A stretch of DNA of 64,000 bases from Actinomycetota bacterium (GTDB lineage: Bacteria; Actinomycetota; Thermoleophilia; Solirubrobacterales; Solirubrobacteraceae), in contig VAYS01000006.1 of the NCBI GenBank assembly GCA_005883215.1, positions 27,387 through 91,386 on the forward strand. Direction: 5' to 3'. The notes below the pieces were generated by a model. The model did not search any database. It was given only the letters and a program-made list of their open reading frames with translations, and had not been told where the DNA came from. The stretch's first letter is position 1. Every line of letters begins with the position of its first letter. Positions 1 to 8,914 of this stretch are shown piece after piece. A program made the position numbers and the translations under genes.

Positions 1-1581
1 GACCGCACCTTCATCTGCTCCGAGCGCCAGGAGGACGCCGGCCCGACCAACAACTGGCGCGATCCGGCGGAGATGCGCGAGACGCTCTCCGGCCTGTTCC
101 GCGGCGCCATGCAGGGCCGGACCATGTACGTGGTCCCGTTCTCGATGGGTCCGCTGGGCTCGCCCATCGCCCACGTCGGCGTGCAGCTGACCGACTCGGC
201 CTACGTGGCCGCGAGCATGCGGATCATGACCCGCATGGGCCAGAGGGCCCTGGATGCCCTGGGCGAAGACGGCGAGTTCGTGCCCTGCCTGCACTCCGTG
301 GGCTACCCGTTGGTCGACGGCCGCGAGGACGTGTCCTGGCCGTGCGACGCCCACAACAAATGGATCGTGCACTTTCCCGAGACCCGCGAGATCTGGTCCT
401 ACGGGTCGGGCTACGGCGGCAACGCCCTCCTGGGCAAGAAATGCTTCGCGCTGAGGATCGCCTCGGTCATGGCCCGCGACGAGGGCTGGCTGGCCGAGCA
501 CATGCTGATCCTCAAGCTCACCAGTCCCCAGGGTGAGGCCAAGTACGTCGGCGGCGCGTTCCCCTCGGCGTGCGGCAAGACCAACCTGGCCATGCTGATC
601 CCCACCCTGCCGGGCTGGAAGGTCGAGACCATCGGCGACGACATCGCCTGGATGAAGTTCGACGCCGACGGTCGTCTGCGCGCGGTCAATCCCGAGGCCG
701 GGTTCTTCGGAGTGGCGCCCGGCACCAACGAGGAGACCAACCCCAACGCGATCGCCACCCTGGGCGAGAACGCCGTGTTCACCAACTGCGCGCTCACCGA
801 CGGCGGCGACATCTGGTGGGAGGGCATGACCGCCCAGAAGCCGGGGCACCTGATCGACTGGCACGGCAACGACTGGACCCCGGACGCCGACAAGCCGGCC
901 GCCCATCCCAACGCCCGCTTCACCGTGGCAGCCGCCCAGTGCCCGTCGATCGCCCCCGAGTGGGAGGACCCCGCCGGCGTGCCCATCGACGCGTTCCTGT
1001 TCGGGGGCCGGCGCTCGACCGTGGTGCCGCTGGTGCGCGAGGCCTTCGACTGGAACCACGGCGTGTTCTTGGGGGCGATCATGTCCTCGGAGACCACCGC
1101 CGCGGCCGCCGGGGACGTGGGCAAGCTGCGCCATGACCCCTTCGCCATGCTCCCGTTCTGCGGCTACCACATGGCCGACTACTTCGGGCACTGGATCGAG
1201 CTGGGGGCCGCCGCCGACGCGGCCAAGCTGCCCAAGATCTTCTACGTCAACTGGTTTCGCAAGGACGAGCACGGCCGCTTTCTGTGGCCCGGGTTCGGAG
1301 AGAACAGCCGGGTGCTGGAGTGGATCTTCCGCCGCTGCCAGGGCACGGGCGAGGCACGGGAGACACCGATCGGGTTCGTGCCCGCAGCGGGGGCGATCGT
1401 CACCGACGGGCTAGATGTGGACCCCCACGACATGGAGCGTCTGCTGGCCGTCGACTCCGGGGAGTGGAAGCTCGAGCTGCCGGCCATCCACCAGCACTTC
1501 GCGCGCTTCGGCGAGCAGCTGCCCCAGGCCCTGCGCGACCAGCTGAGCGCGCTCGAGCGGCGGCTGGGCGGGGACGACTAG
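1..1581 (+). CDS. pckG: Phosphoenolpyruvate carboxykinase (GTP), 5'-truncated by window edge
   Basis: Catalyses oxaloacetate + GTP to PEP + CO2 + GDP in the cytosol, the entry to gluconeogenesis. The frame is open from base 1 and already reads family sequence ([19 protein letters not shown]) before the first Met at 73, so the real start lies outside the window; 526 residues of an expected roughly 600 are present. Visible motifs are PFSMGP, the kinase-1 P-loop [11 protein letters not shown] (about nt 550-585), the metal-binding GDDIAW and the [17 protein letters not shown] substrate region. Nothing looks broken. Its GTP-type sequence is typical of actinobacteria. It complements the crotonyl-CoA reductase and B12 mutase genes later in the window for growth on C2 or C4 acids; that link is inference. 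Confidence 0.97.
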   Translation, partial: DRTFICSERQEDAGPTNNWRDPAEMRETLSGLFRGAMQGRTMYVVPFSMGPLGSPIAHVGVQLTDSAYVAASMRIMTRMGQRALDALGEDGEFVPCLHSVGYPLVDGREDVSWPCDAHNKWIVHFPETREIWSYGSGYGGNALLGKKCFALRIASVMARDEGWLAEHMLILKLTSPQGEAKYVGGAFPSACGKTNLAMLIPTLPGWKVETIGDDIAWMKFDADGRLRAVNPEAGFFGVAPGTNEETNPNAIATLGENAVFTNCALTDGGDIWWEGMTAQKPGHLIDWHGNDWTPDADKPAAHPNARFTVAAAQCPSIAPEWEDPAGVPIDAFLFGGRRSTVVPLVREAFDWNHGVFLGAIMSSETTAAAAGDVGKLRHDPFAMLPFCGYHMADYFGHWIELGAAADAAKLPKIFYVNWFRKDEHGRFLWPGFGENSRVLEWIFRRCQGTGEARETPIGFVPAAGAIVTDGLDVDPHDMERLLAVDSGEWKLELPAIHQHFARFGEQLPQALRDQLSALERRLGGDD

Positions 1582-1612
1582 CGGCGTGCGCCTGGGGCCC
1601 GGCGGGCGCGCG

Positions 1613-2134
1613 ATGATCCGTCCAAGGACGCCGCTGGCGCTGCTCGCCGCGCCCGCCGCCGTGGCGGCGCTGGCGGTCGCCGCGTCGGGAGCCTCCGCCG
1701 GCTTGCCCGCGGTTCCCAGGCCCCCCTGCCGCGCCCCTAGCCTGAAGGCGAGCTTCGACGTCGTGAGCGGCAGCGCCGGCGCCGGCCACATCGTCTATCT
1801 CCTGCGCCTTCGCAACCGGGGCCCCGGCCTCTGCCGGCTGACCGGGATCTCGCGCCTGCGACTGGTGGGCCGCAACGGGGCGCCGCTACCCACGCGCGCC
1901 CAGCCGGCCGGTGGCAGACTGCTCATCGCCCCCGGCCACCTGGTCAGGTCGACCGCGCGCTTCTCTCCGGACATCCCGAGCTTCGGCGAGCCCGCGCGCA
2001 GGTGCGAGCCGGTCGCCTATCGCCTGCGCATGACGCTTCGCCCGAGCGGGGACGCGGTCACCGCGGCGGTGCGGCCCCGGACTCGGGTGTGCGGACGCGG
2101 GCACATGGCGATGAGGCCGCTGCAGCTGCGCTGA
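1613..2134 (+). CDS. Secreted DUF4232-like protein
   Basis: A 173-residue exported protein of unknown function. The ATG at 1613 puts a short basic N-terminus (MIRPRTP) before a hydrophobic Ala/Leu stretch ending near residue 35, a typical signal peptide; an upstream GTG at 1586 would only add nine residues. The mature part starts with a Cys (PPCRAP) and contains the DUF4232-type pattern: a G-A-G-H start, a beta-strand with R-N-R-G-P, then GLCRLTGI followed by a G-x-P-L-P loop. Four Cys could form two disulfides outside the cell. It follows pckG by 31 bases but is probably unrelated in function. The family assignment rests on pattern memory only. Confidence 0.7.
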   Translation: MIRPRTPLALLAAPAAVAALAVAASGASAGLPAVPRPPCRAPSLKASFDVVSGSAGAGHIVYLLRLRNRGPGLCRLTGISRLRLVGRNGAPLPTRAQPAGGRLLIAPGHLVRSTARFSPDIPSFGEPARRCEPVAYRLRMTLRPSGDAVTAAVRPRTRVCGRGHMAMRPLQLR

Positions 2135-2168
2135 GCGGGCGAGCGGCGAAGCACAGCGACGAAGGCGC

Positions 2169-2183
2169 CGTCGCCCGGCGACG
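2169..2183. terminator. Short hairpin between convergent genes
   Basis: CGTCGC and GCGACG form a 6-bp stem with a 3-base loop just past the stop of the DUF4232-like gene and just before the stop of the convergent dioxygenase gene. There is no T-tract, so termination activity is uncertain. Confidence 0.3.
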
Positions 2184-2184
2184 C

Positions 2185-2958
2185 TCACGCCCTTAGGCCC
2201 AACACGATGCGGCCGGTGTAGCCGCCGGCGCCCCTGCGCCGGGTCAGGTGCGCCCGCGCTCGGGCGCCGCCCGCCTGGCGGAAGATCCCGTCGTCCTGGT
2301 TGGTGGTGTCGGGCTGTCCGTGGGGGCGGTAGGCGCCGGAGCGGTAGATGGCGTCGCTGGTCGCGTCCGAGAAGAAGATCTGTCCGGTATGGACCACGCG
2401 GCCGCCCACGTGCGCCTTGACATGGATGTGGGGAGAGCGGCCGGGATACCAGCCGGGATAGATCGTGTCGAAGAGCACCCCGCCGCGCGCGTCGCTGCGC
2501 TGGTGTCCGCGCAGGAACCGCTTGGCGTTGTCGGGCCCTCCTCCAGAGGGCGGTCCACCGCCGCCAAAGCCGGAGTAGACGCCGCTGGCGTTGGCGTGCC
2601 AGACCTCGACGTCGGCGCCCCGAATCGGCTTACAGGTGCCGGCGTCGACGACGGTGATACGCAGGGCGAGCGGCAGGCCGGGCAGCCCCTCGGTGATGTT
2701 GCGCCGGGTGAGATGGCTGGCGATGTAGTAGGGACCCTCGGTGACCTCGGGGCTCAGCACGCACATGCGCGCCGCGCCGGCCGCCGGTGGCGATCCGACG
2801 CTCGCCGCGGGGGTGGTGGCGAGCCGCGGGGCCGGCCGGGATCCGCCGCCGCGCAGCAGCGCCCACGCGCCGGCGCCGGCGCCGAGCACCCCGGCGGCGG
2901 CGATCGCCTCGCGGCGGTTGAACAGCCCGGGGCGCTGGGAGTCGTTGGCGGGGGTCAC
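2185..2958 (-). CDS. Exported intradiol ring-cleavage dioxygenase-like protein
   Basis: A 257-residue protein of the intradiol dioxygenase superfamily, whose members cleave catechol-type rings with a non-haem Fe(III). It starts at a GTG that overlaps the stop of the upstream membrane-protein gene (GTGA), implying coupled translation. The N-terminus has a twin-arginine-like NRREAIAAAG followed by a hydrophobic stretch, so Tat export is likely. The Fe ligands can be seen: the Tyr pair in EGPYYI (residues 75-80), then Tyr171, His177 and His179 in WYPGRSPHIHVK. A Gly-rich loop around residues 131-142 is unusual. Extracellular family members may act on plant phenolics; the substrate here is unknown. 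Confidence 0.87.
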   Translation of the reverse strand: MTPANDSQRPGLFNRREAIAAAGVLGAGAGAWALLRGGGSRPAPRLATTPAASVGSPPAAGAARMCVLSPEVTEGPYYIASHLTRRNITEGLPGLPLALRITVVDAGTCKPIRGADVEVWHANASGVYSGFGGGGPPSGGGPDNAKRFLRGHQRSDARGGVLFDTIYPGWYPGRSPHIHVKAHVGGRVVHTGQIFFSDATSDAIYRSGAYRPHGQPDTTNQDDGIFRQAGGARARAHLTRRRGAGGYTGRIVLGLRA

Positions 2959-3428
2959 GAGGTCAGTGTGGCGAACGCGTCGCTGGTAGGACCGCGCGGC
3001 CGGAGGGCGGGGGAGTGGCGCGGGCGGCGACGCCCGGCCAGGACCCCCACCGTCAGCCCTACCAAGGAGGCCTCGACGAACAGCGAGGCGATGCCCAGCG
3101 GCTCGCCCCAGTTGCCGATGTCGTCCGTGGCCTGGGGCAACCCGGTCGTGCGGCTGAGGACGTAGCCGACCAGCACCGCGAGCGCGAGCACGCCGGCGGC
3201 CCGCCACGTGCGGTGGCCGCTGCCGCCGATGAGCAGCCCGGCCAGCGTCACGCTGGAGACGATCAGCCCGATGTACATCCACCCGAGGTAGGGGGTGCCG
3301 TCGAACTGGGCGGGGAGGTCGAGCAGGTGTATGAGCGCCATGCCCCCGAGCCCGATCACCGCGATCGCGCGGGCGACGCCGTCGCGTACCGCAGCCCGGA
3401 GGGCGGCACTGGGTTCGTGGTTGAACAT
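2955..3428 (-). CDS. Four-helix membrane protein coupled to dioxygenase
   Basis: A 157-residue integral membrane protein of unrecognised family. About four hydrophobic segments are visible (around residues 18-36, 50-67, 75-92 and 108-130), with a basic cytoplasmic-type tail (AGRRRPRH). It is the first gene of a two-gene minus-strand unit and its stop overlaps the GTG of the dioxygenase gene. A GAGCC sequence precedes the ATG at 3428. The tight coupling suggests a shared role, for example in the cell envelope, but nothing in the sequence shows what it does. Confidence 0.75.
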   Translation of the reverse strand: MFNHEPSAALRAAVRDGVARAIAVIGLGGMALIHLLDLPAQFDGTPYLGWMYIGLIVSSVTLAGLLIGGSGHRTWRAAGVLALAVLVGYVLSRTTGLPQATDDIGNWGEPLGIASLFVEASLVGLTVGVLAGRRRPRHSPALRPRGPTSDAFATLTS

Positions 3429-3533
3429 CGAGGCTCCTTCGGCTAGATCAACGTAGGGAGCAGGATCGACGCCCGCTGCAAGCGACCCCGAAGATCGACC
3501 TAAGACCGAGCTATGAGGGCGGCCGATGCCGGC

Positions 3534-6020
3534 TCAGCCTCGCCGCCCGCCGGGGTGGCGCGTGCCCGGGCGCGTCTTGGTACAGGCGCGGTAGCGCCGG
3601 ACGGTCACCCGCCGGCGCCCGGCGCGCGAGACGTCGACGAGACGCAGGCGAAACGCCGTCCGGCCGGGCCGGCGCACGACGACGCGGGTGATGCGCCGGG
3701 CGCGCACCGTGCGCACGCGGCGGCCGTTTACGTAGACGAGCACGCGCACGATCGGCGAGCCGGCCAGCGAATGGATGCGAAACCGCAGGGTCGGTCGCCG
3801 GCAGCGCGCCCGCCGGCGGCCCGGTGCGCTCGCGCTGCGGTCGCACAGCCTGGCGCGCAGCGCCAGCTCGCGCGAGGAGGCCCCCACCGCCACGGGCAGG
3901 CAGCCGGGAAGGTCGCGCCAGCCGTGGGTCGCGGCGTCCCAGAACCGACGCGAGCGCGCGCCCACCTCAAGCGTCACCCGCCGGCGCGCACCGGGGGCCA
4001 GGGGCACGCGGGCAAAGGCGGCCAGGCGCCAGGGCGGCTCGGCCACCGGCGAGCCGGGAGGGGCTCCCACGTAGAGCTCGGGCACCGCGACCCCGGGACG
4101 GCCGCCGAGGTTGGTCACCTCCACGCTCACCGGCTGGGCTCCGCCGTGGCCGGGAGCGCCGACCTGCAGCCGTCCGAAGCCAAAGTGCGTGTAGGAGAGC
4201 CCGTACCCGAAGGGAAACGCCGGGGTCAGGCCGCGGGCGTCAAACCAGCGATAGCCGACCAGCACCCCCTCCTTGTAGGTGACCTCGTTGTCCACGCCGG
4301 GGTACTTCTGGGGATCGCCCGCGGTGGGGATGTCGGCTTCCCGGTCGGGGAAGGTCACCGGAAGCCTCCCGCCGGGGTCGACGTCGCCGAACAGGACGCG
4401 GGCGAGCGCCAGTCCGCCCTGTTCGCCGGGATACCAGGCCTCCACCAGCCCCTTGATCCGATCGCGCCACGGCGTCAGCACCGGGCCGCCCGTCTCCAGG
4501 ATCACGGCCGTGTTGGGCTGGGCCGCGGCCACCTGGTCGATGAGCCCGTCCTGGTTGCCCTGGTCGGGGCACTCCAGGCTCAGACAGCCGCGATCGGAGC
4601 CCTCGGTCTCATAGTCGGCGGCGAACACCAGCGCCACGTCGGCGCCGCGGGCGATCCCGGCCGCCCGCGCCGGATCGGTTCCGTCGTCGTAGGAGACGCT
4701 CACCCCGGGGCCGACCCGCTGCCTGATCGCCGACAGGGGGTTGGCGAAGTCAAACGGCGTCACGTTTCCCGACCCGCCCCCGGTGACGAACGACGTGGCC
4801 GGCTTGCCGATCACCGCGACCGAGTGCAGGCGTCCGGCGTCCAGGGGCAGGATCCCGCGGTTCTCGAGCACCGTCGCCGCCGACTCCTCGATGTGCTGGA
4901 CGGTGGCGGCGTGGGCGGCCTTGTCGATCTGGGCGTCGTCGTTGCGATAGGCGGGACGATCGAAGAAGCCGAAGGCGAACAGGGTGCGCAGGATCCGGCG
5001 CACGTGCTCGTCGACGGTGGCCGGGCTGGCCTGGCCGCTGGCCAGCGCGGCGTCGATTTGGGTGGGCGTGTATGCCCACGGCGGCCAGGGCTCGAAGTCC
5101 AAGCCGCCGTTGAGGTTGCCGGCGGTGTCGTGCGCGGCGCCGTAGTCGGCGAGCACGTAGCCGGCAAAGCCCCAGTCGCGCCTGAGGATGTCCTCCAGCA
5201 GCTGGCGGTTCTGGCAGGCGAAGGCGCCGTTGAGGCGGTTGTAGGAGCACATCACGATCGCGCTCCCGGCCTCCTTGACCGCGGACTCGAACTGGGGCAG
5301 GTAGACCTCGTGCAGGGTGCGCTCGTCGATGACCGAGTCGTGGATGTAGCGGCTGCCGACCGTCCCGGCGCCCAAGGGCGATCCCGGCCGCCCGGCCTGT
5401 CCGCTGGGGTCCTGACCCTCCTGGTTGTTGGCGGCGAAGTGCTTGACCGTGGCCATCACCCCCTGGGACTGGGCGCCCCGGATCCACTGCACGGTCAGGC
5501 GAGAGACCAGATGGGGGTCCTCGCCGTAGGCTTCGAAGGTCCGTCCCCCGAGCGGCGTGCGCATGATGTTCACGGTGGGGGCGAAGACGGCGTCGTTGCC
5601 CTTTGACCGCGCCTCGTTGCCCACCACCGCCCCGGCGGCCGAGGCCAGCGCGGGGTCCCAGGTGGCGGCCAGCCCCATGGGGGCGGGCATGGCGGTGGCC
5701 GGCCCCTGCCGGGGACCCAGCGGCCCGTCGCTGTAGTAGACGCTGGGCAGCCCGACGCGGTCGACCGCCGGGCTCTGGCCGGTGTGGATGTCCGGGCCCG
5801 AGTTGATCCCGCCCTGAAAGTCGTTTCCGCCGAGCAGGGAGACCTTCTCGTCCTGGCTAAGCGCCCCGAGCAGCAGCGCGGCGCGCTGGTCGGGCGAGCG
5901 CGAGGTGTCACACCACGGGCGGGTGCTCGGGTCACCGCACCGTCCCGTCGCCGCGGCGGGGACCGCGCTGGACAGCGCGGCCAGCGCGCACACGGCGAGC
6001 GTGCCTCCCAGCCGGCGCAC
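3534..6020 (-). CDS. Secreted glycoside hydrolase family 3 (beta-glucosidase-like) with basic C-terminal module
   Basis: An 828-residue exported beta-glycosidase. A GTG start gives a signal peptide (MRRLGGTLAVCALAALSS...AAA). The N-terminal GH3 domain shows SDGPLG, KHFAANNQE (Lys193-His194) and the nucleophile loop GYVLADYGAAHD with Asp292. The C-terminal GH3 domain and a fibronectin III-like domain (VEVTNLGGRPG...PELYV) follow. The last 89 residues start at Cys740 and carry VNGRRVRTV, RRYRAC and a basic tail; the same module ends three other secreted proteins here. It probably hydrolyses plant or fungal beta-glucosides outside the cell. The gene stands alone between unrelated genes. Confidence 0.92.
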   Translation of the reverse strand: MRRLGGTLAVCALAALSSAVPAAATGRCGDPSTRPWCDTSRSPDQRAALLLGALSQDEKVSLLGGNDFQGGINSGPDIHTGQSPAVDRVGLPSVYYSDGPLGPRQGPATAMPAPMGLAATWDPALASAAGAVVGNEARSKGNDAVFAPTVNIMRTPLGGRTFEAYGEDPHLVSRLTVQWIRGAQSQGVMATVKHFAANNQEGQDPSGQAGRPGSPLGAGTVGSRYIHDSVIDERTLHEVYLPQFESAVKEAGSAIVMCSYNRLNGAFACQNRQLLEDILRRDWGFAGYVLADYGAAHDTAGNLNGGLDFEPWPPWAYTPTQIDAALASGQASPATVDEHVRRILRTLFAFGFFDRPAYRNDDAQIDKAAHAATVQHIEESAATVLENRGILPLDAGRLHSVAVIGKPATSFVTGGGSGNVTPFDFANPLSAIRQRVGPGVSVSYDDGTDPARAAGIARGADVALVFAADYETEGSDRGCLSLECPDQGNQDGLIDQVAAAQPNTAVILETGGPVLTPWRDRIKGLVEAWYPGEQGGLALARVLFGDVDPGGRLPVTFPDREADIPTAGDPQKYPGVDNEVTYKEGVLVGYRWFDARGLTPAFPFGYGLSYTHFGFGRLQVGAPGHGGAQPVSVEVTNLGGRPGVAVPELYVGAPPGSPVAEPPWRLAAFARVPLAPGARRRVTLEVGARSRRFWDAATHGWRDLPGCLPVAVGASSRELALRARLCDRSASAPGRRRARCRRPTLRFRIHSLAGSPIVRVLVYVNGRRVRTVRARRITRVVVRRPGRTAFRLRLVDVSRAGRRRVTVRRYRACTKTRPGTRHPGGRRG
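3537..3803 (-). other. Cys-bracketed basic C-terminal module (copy 1, on GH3)
   Basis: This encodes 89 residues. The first Cys lies 70 residues before the Tyr of YRAC, with VNGRRV at module positions 25-30 and a polybasic tail. It matches the ends of the subtilase, GH31 and alpha/beta hydrolase genes in this window in layout and spacing. Confidence 0.7.
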
Positions 6021-6142
6021 CTCTACGCCTGCACCTCCCGGGCCATGGCGACAGCCAGGCTACCGCCAACCCGGGGCCAGGGCGCCGGCTGCCAGGACCG
6101 AGCTGGCCTTGGCTCAGGTGGCCCGCGAAGGGCCGACGGCGT

Positions 6143-6718
6143 CTAGTGGACGTCCTCGCTGGCGGCGGCGGGCGGACGCGACTCCTCGGCCAGCGAGGTG
6201 ATCGCCAGCTGGCCGCGCGCGGCCTCCTCCAGCACCTCGGTGGCCTCCTCGCTGGAGCGGGCGTAGAGCTCGACCAGCAGGTGCACGACGATCCGATTGT
6301 CCTCCTCGTGCTTGTGGAAACGCACGTGGGTGAAGAACTCGCGCACGCCGTGGTCGCCGAAGGCGGCGTAGGAGAGCGCGTCGCCCGCCTCGGGGCCCGA
6401 GCACGTCTCGACCTCGTCCCCGTCCACGGCCACCGTGCACGACGCGACCCACGGCGTGCCCGCGATCATCCGCTCCCAGCGATCCTCGATCGGCTGCACG
6501 CGCCCGTCCTGAAAACCCAGGTGGGGCTGGTCGTGCATGCAGTCCAGGCACTGGACGACCGCCTCCTGCATCTCGTCGACCACGTCGGCCCGCTCGCCGC
6601 TCTCGGGGTCGATCTTGTGAATTCCCTCGTAGTGGACCTGGACCTCCAGGTCCTGCGACCAGCACCGGTAGCAGCGCAGCCAGCTCTTGGGCGTGGTCTC
6701 GGCCGGGGCGCCTTCCAT
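6143..6718 (-). CDS. Conserved hypothetical Zn-ribbon-like protein
   Basis: A 191-residue cytosolic protein that I do not recognise. Near the N-terminus are CYRC and, about 45 residues later, CLDC, which together look like a zinc ribbon. The rest is mostly acidic, with a predicted alpha/beta pattern and helices near the C-terminus (SSEEATEVLEEAARGQL). The ATG at 6718 was chosen because the frame upstream of it has shadow-type composition and overlaps the lipase gene. The gene is divergent from the lipase gene, with a gap of about 108 bases. Confidence 0.7.
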   Translation of the reverse strand: MEGAPAETTPKSWLRCYRCWSQDLEVQVHYEGIHKIDPESGERADVVDEMQEAVVQCLDCMHDQPHLGFQDGRVQPIEDRWERMIAGTPWVASCTVAVDGDEVETCSGPEAGDALSYAAFGDHGVREFFTHVRFHKHEEDNRIVVHLLVELYARSSEEATEVLEEAARGQLAITSLAEESRPPAAASEDVH

Positions 6719-6826
6719 CAGCGGGATTCTAGGCGCTGGCCCGCGAGCCCCTTTGACGCCTGGCGCGCTTGACGGCGGGCGAGCCAAAGCCATAGGGTCG
6801 CCGCCATCAGCCGTCGTCTCCTGCCC

Positions 6827-8005
6827 GTGGCGGTCCTTGTTGCGCTGGTGGCCGCGCTGACGGCCTCCTCGTCGCCGGCCGCCCCGCGCCAGCGCCCGCG
6901 GGCGCCGTCGGGACTGGCCTTCTACCGTCCTCCCGCCCGTCTGCTCGCCGGGCGCCACGGCAGCGTCATCTGGTCGCGACCGGCCCGGGGGACACTGCGC
7001 CTGGCCGGCGCCAAGCGAGCGCTCGTGGTCCTGTACCGGTCGCGGTCGCTTACCGGCACGCCGATCGCCGTGTCGGGCACCGTGTGGGTGCCCAAGGGAC
7101 GCCCGCCCAAGCGGGGCTGGCCGATCATCTCCTGGGCGCACGGGACGACGGGGGTGGGCGACCCGTGCGCGCCCTCGCGCGACTCGCCCACCTCGCTGGC
7201 CCACGGCTACATCGACTACGTCTACCCCGAGCTCTCCGCCTGGCTGAAGGCCGGCTACGCGGTGATCCAGACCGACTATCAGGGCCTGGGCACCGCGGGG
7301 CCCCACCCCTACCTGATCGGCGTGTCCGAGGGCCGCGGGGTGGACGACATCGTGCGCGCCGCGCGGGAGCTGGTGCCGGCGCTGGGCCGGCGCTTCGCCA
7401 TCGCCGGGCACTCCCAGGGCGGCCAGGCGTCGCTGTTTGCCGCCTCGATCGCGCGCGGGTGGGTGCCCGAGCTTAAGCTCGTCGGCGACGCGAGCTATGC
7501 GCCCGCCTCCCACATCGCCGACCAGATCAAGCTGGTGGGGGCGTTCACGGCCCCGAGCCCGATCTCCGCGCTGGGCGCCGAGGTCCTCTACGGAGCGGCG
7601 GCCGGCTCGCCCGCCGTGTCCATCAGCGCCCTGATGGCACCGCCCGCGCTCGCGCTGATGCCCCAGCTCGAGGTCAAGTGCGAGCCCCAGCTGATCCAGC
7701 CCGATTCGTTCGGCGGCCTCGCTCCCAACCGGCTGCTGGCCTCCGGCGCAAACCTGGGCCCGCTGCTGGCCCTCACCGGTCGGCAGAACCCGGCGGTGTC
7801 GATCCCCGTCCCCATCCTGCTCGCCCAGGGCGGCGCCGACGCGACGGTGCCCAAGCCGTTCACCGACCAGCTCGCGGGCGAGCTGCGGGCCAAGCACGAC
7901 AGGCTCGACTACCGCGTCTACCCGGGCATCACCCACGGCCAGATCCCGGCCGCCGCCCAGCCGGTGTTCATGCGCTGGGTGGCCCAGCGCTTCGGTCGTC
8001 GCTAG
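6827..8005 (+). CDS. Secretory lipase-family alpha/beta hydrolase
   Basis: A 392-residue serine hydrolase resembling secretory (LIP-type) lipases. The nucleophile elbow is GHSQGG with Ser196. HGTTG (residues 105-109) looks like the oxyanion region, an Asp sits in QGGADATVP and the His in GITHGQIP, completing the triad. The N-terminus is hydrophobic (LVALVAALTASS) and is followed by Pro/Arg-rich sequence, so it is exported. The only in-frame canonical start is the GTG at 6827, but the codons just upstream (ISRRLLP) look like the basic part of a signal peptide. The true start may therefore be a rare codon near 6797-6806. The substrate is unknown. Confidence 0.85.
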   Translation: MAVLVALVAALTASSSPAAPRQRPRAPSGLAFYRPPARLLAGRHGSVIWSRPARGTLRLAGAKRALVVLYRSRSLTGTPIAVSGTVWVPKGRPPKRGWPIISWAHGTTGVGDPCAPSRDSPTSLAHGYIDYVYPELSAWLKAGYAVIQTDYQGLGTAGPHPYLIGVSEGRGVDDIVRAARELVPALGRRFAIAGHSQGGQASLFAASIARGWVPELKLVGDASYAPASHIADQIKLVGAFTAPSPISALGAEVLYGAAAGSPAVSISALMAPPALALMPQLEVKCEPQLIQPDSFGGLAPNRLLASGANLGPLLALTGRQNPAVSIPVPILLAQGGADATVPKPFTDQLAGELRAKHDRLDYRVYPGITHGQIPAAAQPVFMRWVAQRFGRR

Positions 8006-8012
8006 TCCTCGC

Positions 8013-8849
8013 GTGGCGCAGACCGTCCTCTACGAGCGCGACGCCGCCGTCGCCACGCTGACGCTGAACCGCCCCGAGCGGCTGAACACCATCACCCCCG
8101 AGCTGATCGAGGACCTGCGCGGGGCGCTGGCGCGGGCGTGGGAGGACGGCGACGTGCGGGCCATCCGCCTGCGCGGCGCCGGGCGCGTGTTCTGCGCCGG
8201 CTATGACATCGCGTGGGGGGCCGAGTCGATGGCCCGGGAGGAGGCCACTGGCCCCTGGGACCCGATCGCCGACTACCAGGCGATGTCGCGCTTCGTCGAC
8301 GCCTACATGGCCCTGTGGCGCTCCCCCAAGCCGGTGATCGCCCAGGTGCACGGGTTCTGCGTGGGCGGGGGCACCGACTTCGCCCTGTGCTCGGATCTGA
8401 TCGTCTGCGACGAGGACTGCCGCATCGGCTATCCCCCCGCCCGCGTGTGGGGCAGCCCCACCACGGCGATGTGGATGTACCGGCTCGGCCTCGAGCGCGC
8501 CAAGCGCCTGCTGCTGACCGGCGATGCGCTCGACGGCCGGCGGGCGGTGCAGTGGGGGCTGGCGTCCGAGGCCGCACCGGCGGGCGAGCTCGACGCCGCC
8601 GGCCTGGCGCTCGCCGCCCGGGTGGCACGGCTGCCGGCCAACCAGCTGCACATGATGAAGCTGCTGGTAAACCAGGCCTACGAGCAGATGGGGCTGTCGG
8701 TCACCCAGCTGATCGGGACGCTGCTCGACGGCGCCGCCCGGCACACCCCCGAAGGCGTCGAGTTCTCCCGCCGCGCGCTCGAGGACGTGCGCGCCGCCGT
8801 GCGCGAGCGCGACGCGCCGTTCGGGGACTACGGACAGGAGCACAGATAG
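8013..8849 (+). CDS. Enoyl-CoA hydratase/isomerase (crotonase) family protein
   Basis: A 278-residue crotonase-superfamily enzyme acting on acyl-CoA. It shows the N-terminal LTLNRPERLNTI, the CoA/oxyanion-hole region RVFCAGYDI, HGFCVGGGTDFALCSDL and the IGYPPARVWG loop. The hydratase Glu pair is not evident at the usual second position, where the loop reads P-P-A-R, so the exact reaction is open. The GTG start lies 7 bases after the lipase stop, and the mobA gene follows within 70 bases, suggesting co-transcription. The role could be beta-oxidation or aromatic side-chain degradation. Confidence 0.88.
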   Translation: MAQTVLYERDAAVATLTLNRPERLNTITPELIEDLRGALARAWEDGDVRAIRLRGAGRVFCAGYDIAWGAESMAREEATGPWDPIADYQAMSRFVDAYMALWRSPKPVIAQVHGFCVGGGTDFALCSDLIVCDEDCRIGYPPARVWGSPTTAMWMYRLGLERAKRLLLTGDALDGRRAVQWGLASEAAPAGELDAAGLALAARVARLPANQLHMMKLLVNQAYEQMGLSVTQLIGTLLDGAARHTPEGVEFSRRALEDVRAAVRERDAPFGDYGQEHR

Positions 8850-8914
8850 GCGCGCCGGACGGGACCGCCCCCGAGCCGGCGGGACCCTCTGACCGGGCAG
8901 GCTCCCCCCAGCCG

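Noticed and set aside
3513..5606. Long plus-strand open frame opposite the GH3 gene
   Set aside because: It is antisense to a well-supported gene, rich in Gly/Ala/Arg/His with no recognisable domain; long antisense frames are expected at this GC content.
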